Source: Lunatimonas sp. (GTDB lineage Bacteria > Bacteroidota > Bacteroidia > Cytophagales > Cyclobacteriaceae). Taken from it: a DNA stretch of 59,374 bases. Position numbers and translations under genes: made by a program. Location of the stretch: contig NZ_JAFIEU010000048.1 in NCBI RefSeq assembly GCF_020832325.1, forward strand, positions 1 to 59,374, given 5' to 3'. The notes under the pieces are model-generated. The model did no database searches. It was given only the letters and a program-made list of their open reading frames with translations, and was not told the origin of the DNA. Positions 55,190 to 59,374 of this stretch are shown piece after piece (position 1 is the first letter of the stretch; every line of letters begins with the position of its first letter).

Positions 55190-55219
55190 TTCACGGGATA
55201 AATGGGTCAGTTCACGGGA
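55190..55219 (+). repeat. Two TTCACGGGA direct repeats, 21-bp period
   Basis: TTCACGGGATAA begins at 55190 and TTCACGGGAAAA at 55211, exactly 21 bases apart. A TTTG / TAGATTG pair follows about 30 bases later. Same motif and period as at 56894-56944. Confidence 0.6.
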
Positions 55220-55653
55220 AAACGTGTTTTTGGGTTTGATTTTAACTACTAAAAAGCTAGATTGATAGAGAAATAGGTAAATATTCTAATTCGGTTACAA
55301 AAATATTTTAGAAAATCTTGCTTTAGCTATGTTTCTGATTCCCGTTCCGTATGAGTTACTGTTTCCTTAGGGCATAGGATAAGACCGAACTGCTCTTTAT
55401 CCACTATGCTGAGGTTATTCCGATAGAAACAAGTGAAAGCGAATGCTTATCTCATAGACACATTGCATAACCCTCACCCTGGTTTAAGTTTTTCAGAGTG
55501 TCATGCAGTGGTGCGGCGATATGTCTATAATACGGGTTTTGGTACTTATGCCTGTTCTTGAGTCAATAGCTATAATACGGTTTCCAAAGACATCCCAGAT
55601 ACTTCGGGATGCGGTTTCCCGGAAAATTTACCGGATGTGCTTTCAAAAAAGAA
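55220..55653. other. Gap before the propeller lipoprotein
   Basis: No gene. Contains an 11-base direct repeat CTATAATACGG (55525 and 55570, 45 bases apart) and a CATCCC/GGGATG palindrome (55591-55611). Confidence 0.4.
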
Positions 55654-56760
55654 ATGAAGTATACCACGCTCACTTTACTTGTTTTTCCGGTTTTCCTATT
55701 ACAAAATTGTGGAGGTAAAGACATCTCAGATGCGCTTGTGCCTACTACTTCCATACAAATCCAAAAAGAGTTTTTGCTTGGTGGATTGCCGGAATTACAG
55801 TTTGAAATGCTGGATACCATAAATCTCGAGGCCAAGGGAATCCCTCCTATTTCATCAGTTCAGGATATAGCCTTCTCACAAAACTTTTTTTTCCTTTTAG
55901 ACAGAAAACAGGGGCTTTTAAAATTTGACTACAGCGGTAGTTTTCTCCGGGCAATCGGGGAGATTGGAGAAGGCCCTATGGAATATATTTTGCCCTATGC
56001 GATTTATCTGGAAGAGAATGAAAACAAAGTCCTTGTGACAGATTGGGTTAAAATGGTATTAATTTCTTATGACCTTGACGGAAAGTTCATTAGCTCAAGC
56101 CGATTGCCTGGTCGTCCAATTTCCCTGTACAATGAAAATGATACGTTATTGGTGATTCAAGAGAGTATTTTTGGTTCGAACGAAAAAGCCCGTAACGTAC
56201 TATTAAGCTCATACGAACCAAAAACGCTTGAAGTCATCAAACACCAGAAAAACCCGCTGTACAGTTATATTTCAAAATTCACGTTAATCCATATGTTACC
56301 AAGAGTTCTGGGCGGGCGAAATGAATCAAGCCTATTTTACCTACCTCAAACTCGACAAGAGGGATTATTTGAGCATAAAGATACGATCTACAGAAAAGTG
56401 GAAGATCATCTGGTTCCGGAATACCTGCTCCACTTTACGGGATTCGAAAATGAAGAACAAATTTGGATATCCTATGTAGAAATGTTCGAAGGATATGCTT
56501 GCTTGGTTTTTTTATTTGAAAAGCAGTATTATCTGGTATTATTGGATTTAGTTAACTGTATACCATTGTCAATTCTAAAAAATACTATTGATACTCACGT
56601 AACGGCGATGAAGATTCAAAGCTTACCAAGACATCTAAAAGGGAATATGTTTTACTCCATCCTAGGGACCGAGGACGGAATGGAGGAAAAAAATCCATTA
56701 ATTGTGTTTTATCGTCTAGTATCTCCGAGTATAAAGGGTGATAGAAATAGTGGAAAATAA
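55654..56760 (+). CDS. Six-bladed beta-propeller lipoprotein
   Basis: 368 residues from ATG 55654 (15 upstream codons of the frame are unlikely). Signal ends LLQNCG with Cys19. Blade-like repeats include PPISSVQDIAFSQNFFFLLDR, GLLKFDYSGSFLRAIGEIGEGP and the family pattern G-x-x-GEGP-x-E, as in the BF3164-type 6-bladed propeller lipoproteins of Bacteroidota. A truncated relative lies at 51937. Role unknown; often paired with small secreted peptides. Confidence 0.78.
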   Translation: MKYTTLTLLVFPVFLLQNCGGKDISDALVPTTSIQIQKEFLLGGLPELQFEMLDTINLEAKGIPPISSVQDIAFSQNFFFLLDRKQGLLKFDYSGSFLRAIGEIGEGPMEYILPYAIYLEENENKVLVTDWVKMVLISYDLDGKFISSSRLPGRPISLYNENDTLLVIQESIFGSNEKARNVLLSSYEPKTLEVIKHQKNPLYSYISKFTLIHMLPRVLGGRNESSLFYLPQTRQEGLFEHKDTIYRKVEDHLVPEYLLHFTGFENEEQIWISYVEMFEGYACLVFLFEKQYYLVLLDLVNCIPLSILKNTIDTHVTAMKIQSLPRHLKGNMFYSILGTEDGMEEKNPLIVFYRLVSPSIKGDRNSGK

Positions 56761-56893
56761 CGGATTTAGCTTTGAATATGGCAATAATTAGGAGTGTTAA
56801 AGGTATGCATTAGAGAACGACACAAAAAATCACTAAATTTTTCAGGTCATTGACAACCATACAGTTACCTAATTACCTTTATCCAAATACCAG

Positions 56894-56944
56894 TTCACAT
56901 GAAAAAGGTGACCATTCACGGGATAATACCTACCATTCACGGGA
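56894..56944 (+). repeat. Three TTCAC direct repeats, 21-bp period, before the peptide gene
   Basis: TTCACATGA at 56894, TTCACGGGA at 56915 and 56936, each 21 bases apart, about 75 bases before the peptide ATG. A 9-base motif plus 12-base spacer is the geometry used by LytTR-type response regulators; this is an inference. Confidence 0.65.
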
Positions 56945-57020
56945 AATAGCCTTTAACCTATTTTATTTTACATATTTTTTTTGAAACTTTCAGATATGTA
57001 AAACTAAAATCATTTATATC

Positions 57021-57239
57021 ATGAAAAAGAAAATGACATTAAAAAAAGTAACCTTAGCCGCAGGTGTAGTGGCTATGAGTGTGGGGTTGTTTAATACTTT
57101 CACCTCAGAGGCAAATAGCGGATCAGATGTTTCTTGTTACAATGAATACAATGAAGGTACAACCCATATAACCTTTTGCAATGGTTGTGTAGAGCGAACC
57201 GCAAGCACCTATAGAAATCAAGGAAATTGCACACCTTGA
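57021..57239 (+). CDS. Small secreted Cys-rich peptide (NVEALA-like)
   Basis: 72 residues: MKKKMTLKKVTLAAGVVAM signal, cleavage expected near SEANS (about residue 32), and a mature part of about 40 residues with Cys39, 53, 56 and 70. The leader-then-Cys-rich layout resembles NVEALA peptides of Bacteroidota, which also occur beside propeller lipoproteins, but the name motif is not present, so this is a resemblance. It has the 21-bp repeats upstream and a CxxC protein downstream. AT-rich. Confidence 0.65.
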   Translation: MKKKMTLKKVTLAAGVVAMSVGLFNTFTSEANSGSDVSCYNEYNEGTTHITFCNGCVERTASTYRNQGNCTP

Positions 57240-57248
57240 TAGTCAATC

Positions 57249-57436
57249 AAGGAGGTTGTATCACTAGTTAAAACTGTATTTAAGTCAATATATTGTGGTG
57301 TTTTAACCATTATACATATTACTGGATAGCCCAACTTCAAAACAATACAGAAAACCAATGTTTTAAAGATTTAAAATTATATATCTAGATATTCAATTAT
57401 TTGATCATAAATTTTAACTATTGATACAACCTCTTT
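57249..57436. repeat. 25-bp inverted repeats bounding a 188-bp segment
   Basis: 57249-57273 and 57412-57436 match in inverted orientation at 23 of 25 positions (core GAGGTTGTATCA). The 138-bp interior is AT-rich and lies between the peptide gene and the CxxC gene. Size and arm length fit a Bacteroidota invertible promoter; a small MITE is the alternative. Confidence 0.65.
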
Positions 57437-57459
57437 CATTAATTTAAAATCACGGAGTA

Positions 57460-57993
57460 ATGAATTTTCACATATTAATTTATATAATGTGCATTTGTTT
57501 GATGAATTTTAATATCAATAAATGTACTCAATTAGATCATAAAGAATACATAAATGTAAATAAAGATATCATTGGTTATCAAGTCAAATTTAACAATCTA
57601 CAGCAAAATGATTCTTTATGTTTTATTTTTAAAAACATTAGTAGTGGTAAAAAAATAATTATATCAATAGTTGATTCGGGTTGTACTATATGCATTAAAA
57701 ACTTCAATGACTGGAATACATTTTTTGGACAAAAAGATTACGAAGATACAGATATATATATTATATTTTTTGGTGGAAATTTCAACACAGTTCATCATTA
57801 TTACGATAGCATCATAAACCCAAAATTTAAAATATTTTTTATGAATGACAGGTTATTTATTTACGATAACAATCTCTTTATGTATTTAAATAAATTTTTA
57901 CTGGTTAATAGTGACAATAGAATTTTAGCTGTAGGAGATCCTTTACAAGAACGCCACATTGACAACATATTCAGGCATTTAATAAATAGTTAA
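57460..57993 (+). CDS. Exported thioredoxin-like CxxC protein
   Basis: 177 residues. N-terminal hydrophobic segment (ILIYIMCICLMNF) probably acts as signal or anchor. The core IIISIVDSGCTICIKNFNDW places Cys75 and Cys78 as a CTIC redox-type pair at the start of a helix, the thioredoxin-fold position, followed by strands IYIIFFGGNFN and a late helix. TlpA-like assignment is by motif only. It precedes the propeller lipoprotein by 1 base, indicating one transcript. Very AT-rich. Confidence 0.65.
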   Translation: MNFHILIYIMCICLMNFNINKCTQLDHKEYINVNKDIIGYQVKFNNLQQNDSLCFIFKNISSGKKIIISIVDSGCTICIKNFNDWNTFFGQKDYEDTDIYIIFFGGNFNTVHHYYDSIINPKFKIFFMNDRLFIYDNNLFMYLNKFLLVNSDNRILAVGDPLQERHIDNIFRHLINS

Positions 57994-57994
57994 T

Positions 57995-59062
57995 ATGAAA
58001 CAAATAATGTTTTTAGGGTTAGTGTTTTTCATGCTTTCTTGTGGAGACAAACACAATAAGAATAATGAAAGGGTTATTTCGGGTGAAATAGTTAAAAACG
58101 CTAAAATTCTTAGCAGTAGCGGAGTTCCGGAAATTGAAGTTTTAAACATAAAAACACTAGGAATAATTGATACAACATTACTGGTGATGGATAAATTTAG
58201 TGAACCGATTTTTAATTTCTACGGATTGAAAAGTTTGTCGTTTTTGGGGGCTTTCGGGAATTTGGGTGATGGTCCAAATGACTTTCTATATCCATGGTTT
58301 AATAATCAATTTATTATAAATAGAGATAGTATTTATTTTTATATTTCTGACTTTCAGAAAAACAATTTTTCTAAAATCAATCTTTCAAAGAGTTTAAAAT
58401 CAAATAAGATTAATGTAGCGTGGTCCATTAGATTGCCTGCTGAACTTATGCGAGGCTTTACTGACATTTTCATATCGGGAGATACAACACTGAAAGGAAA
58501 TTACAGAGGGTCATATGATAAGAGAAGTGGTCGATTTTTTAATTTTGGATTGAAAGATAAAAAATTGACCTGGTCAAATTACTTTCCAAAATTGAATCAG
58601 AATTATCTAACCGAAAAATATCCCATGCTTTACTATAGTTTTTTAGGATTTAATTCTGAAAAAAACATCATTGCTTCAGCCATGCATTATTTAAATAGAG
58701 TTGAATTTTTAGATTTAGACTTCAATGTTCTCAATTATTTAAGCTTTGAAGAGAATTATGGATATATTCCCGATTCGGAAAATTTTGGCACACCTGACAG
58801 TATCATATTTTTCAACGCGTGCTATTCCGGGAGGGATTATTTTTATGCTTTAGCTGTTAATGGAACAACGGAGAAATACGTTACAAATAAAGGTATGATG
58901 CAATTGCATAAATTTAAATGGTCCGGAGATTTAATTAAAACATTCTTATTGGATAGGGTATATCTTGGTCAATTCGTAGTTGATGAAAGGAATGGGGTAT
59001 TATATGCCATTAATCTTGGAGAGGACAAGGAAGAATTCCCTATACTTAAATATAAACTATAA
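57995..59062 (+). CDS. BF3164-type propeller lipoprotein, second copy
   Basis: 355 residues. Lipobox FFMLSC (Cys16), then a GLKSLSFLGAFGNLGDGPNDFLYP stretch typical of six-bladed propeller lipoproteins (the GxxGDGPxxF element), with aromatic blades to the end. Overall it parallels the protein at 55654 but is strongly diverged. One base after the CxxC gene and 3 bases before a short membrane peptide frame. AT-rich like the whole cassette. Confidence 0.72.
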   Translation: MKQIMFLGLVFFMLSCGDKHNKNNERVISGEIVKNAKILSSSGVPEIEVLNIKTLGIIDTTLLVMDKFSEPIFNFYGLKSLSFLGAFGNLGDGPNDFLYPWFNNQFIINRDSIYFYISDFQKNNFSKINLSKSLKSNKINVAWSIRLPAELMRGFTDIFISGDTTLKGNYRGSYDKRSGRFFNFGLKDKKLTWSNYFPKLNQNYLTEKYPMLYYSFLGFNSEKNIIASAMHYLNRVEFLDLDFNVLNYLSFEENYGYIPDSENFGTPDSIIFFNACYSGRDYFYALAVNGTTEKYVTNKGMMQLHKFKWSGDLIKTFLLDRVYLGQFVVDERNGVLYAINLGEDKEEFPILKYKL

Positions 59063-59065
59063 AAG

Positions 59066-59218
59066 ATGAAAAAGGAAATCATTATTAATTTATCAATTTT
59101 TTTTATATTTATTTCATTACTATTCATCTTTGTAAATTTTAACAGAAGATTAAGTTACTACAAATTTCTGTTAAATGAAAGTGACCAAAAGGTTATTAGG
59201 TTAATACTACTTTACTAA
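59066..59218 (+). CDS. 50-residue membrane peptide, possibly truncated
   Basis: ATG 59066, TAA 59216-59218. The sequence has one membrane helix (INLSIFFIFISLLFIFVNF) and a basic tail ending in VIRLILLY. Downstream composition changes abruptly, so this may be the first part of a longer TlpA-like gene cut by an insertion. Confidence 0.4.
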   Translation: MKKEIIINLSIFFIFISLLFIFVNFNRRLSYYKFLLNESDQKVIRLILLY

Positions 59219-59228
59219 GTTAAAGTAG
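59207..59228. repeat. Palindrome at a composition boundary
   Basis: CTACTTTA-CTAAGT-TAAAGTAG, 8-base arms, at the point where AT-rich DNA gives way to more even composition. Could be a terminator or an insertion-element end. Confidence 0.35.
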
Positions 59229-59374
59229 CCATCGTTTTTGTAATACCGGTCGCTGTCTCTTTTACGTTTTTTATGTCTGGTTTTGATTTGGTTTAGCTTT
59301 ATTTCAAAATCCTACGGTCAGCCCAAGAGCAAAACGACCATCAAAATACGACGGTCGAGTACGCTAATATCCGG
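59229..59374 (-). other. Contig edge, possible end of a minus-strand gene
   Basis: No full gene. On the minus strand 59374-59318 reads PDISVLDRRILMVVLLLG then stop, possibly the C-terminus of a gene (perhaps a transposase) running in from the right; too short to identify. Confidence 0.2.

Noticed and set aside
1-59374. CRISPR arrays
   Set aside because: No run of regularly spaced repeats with unique spacers was seen; the 21-bp TTCAC repeats are too few and too short.

Overview
The window looks like a chromosome contig from an aerobic or microaerobic member of the Bacteroidota, most likely order Cytophagales (perhaps Cyclobacteriaceae). Supporting signs are two carboxypeptidase-regulatory/TonB receptors, a WG-repeat protein, DUF2851, DUF3109 and DUF1080 proteins, a fused CcoN-CcoO cbb3 oxidase, weak or absent Shine-Dalgarno sequences, and promoters of the TTTG / TAnnTTTG type. 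The contig starts inside the 3' end of a 5S rRNA gene, a common assembly break point. I could not run any database search; names rest on motifs read in the translations.

Layout. 1-530: end of an rRNA operon and a gene-free gap. 532-16.9 kb: housekeeping genes, mostly on the minus strand (ABC-F ATPase, TonB receptor, nucleoside phosphorylase, TrhO, acyltransferase, DUF2851, PyrF, LolA, FtsK, PyrD, XerD, Gfo/Idh oxidoreductase). 17-23.3 kb: a GT2 plus flippase-like pair, a membrane protein, a lipoprotein made of two truncated-globin-like repeats, a divergent second glutamyl-tRNA reductase, and a beta-barrel-like protein. 23.3-27.8 kb: WG-repeat protein, canonical HemA, helix-hairpin-helix protein, HSDR_N-like nuclease-fold protein.

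27.8-40.1 kb is a respiratory island. It holds a Crp/Fnr regulator, a Usp-like gene, then ccoI-ccoS-ccoNO-ccoQ-ccoP-ccoG-ccoH-tauE/safE, and a convergent hemN. Four TGA(T/C)-N4-(A/G)TCA palindromes lie before fnr, the Usp-like gene, ccoI and hemN, at spacings that make sense for one autoregulated Fnr-type circuit. 40.2-51.9 kb: alanine dehydrogenase, fused E1 2-oxoacid dehydrogenase, a LuxE-like enzyme, a tiny lipoprotein, an NtrC-like regulator lacking GAFTGA and a DNA-binding domain, RNase P RNA, a second TonB receptor under a large inverted-repeat operator, DUF3109 and Uma2 proteins.

51.9-59.4 kb is accessory, decayed and increasingly AT-rich. It contains a truncated propeller lipoprotein, a DUF4143 ATPase bracketed by TACTCA-N6-TGAGTA palindromes, a deleted second ATPase, a GC-rich hairpin cluster, an intact propeller lipoprotein, and a cassette of a Cys-rich secreted peptide, a CxxC thioredoxin-like protein and a propeller lipoprotein. 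The cassette is preceded by direct repeats at exact 21-bp spacing and contains a 188-bp segment bounded by 25-bp inverted repeats (a possible inverton). This right-hand cassette is the best candidate for an undescribed system.
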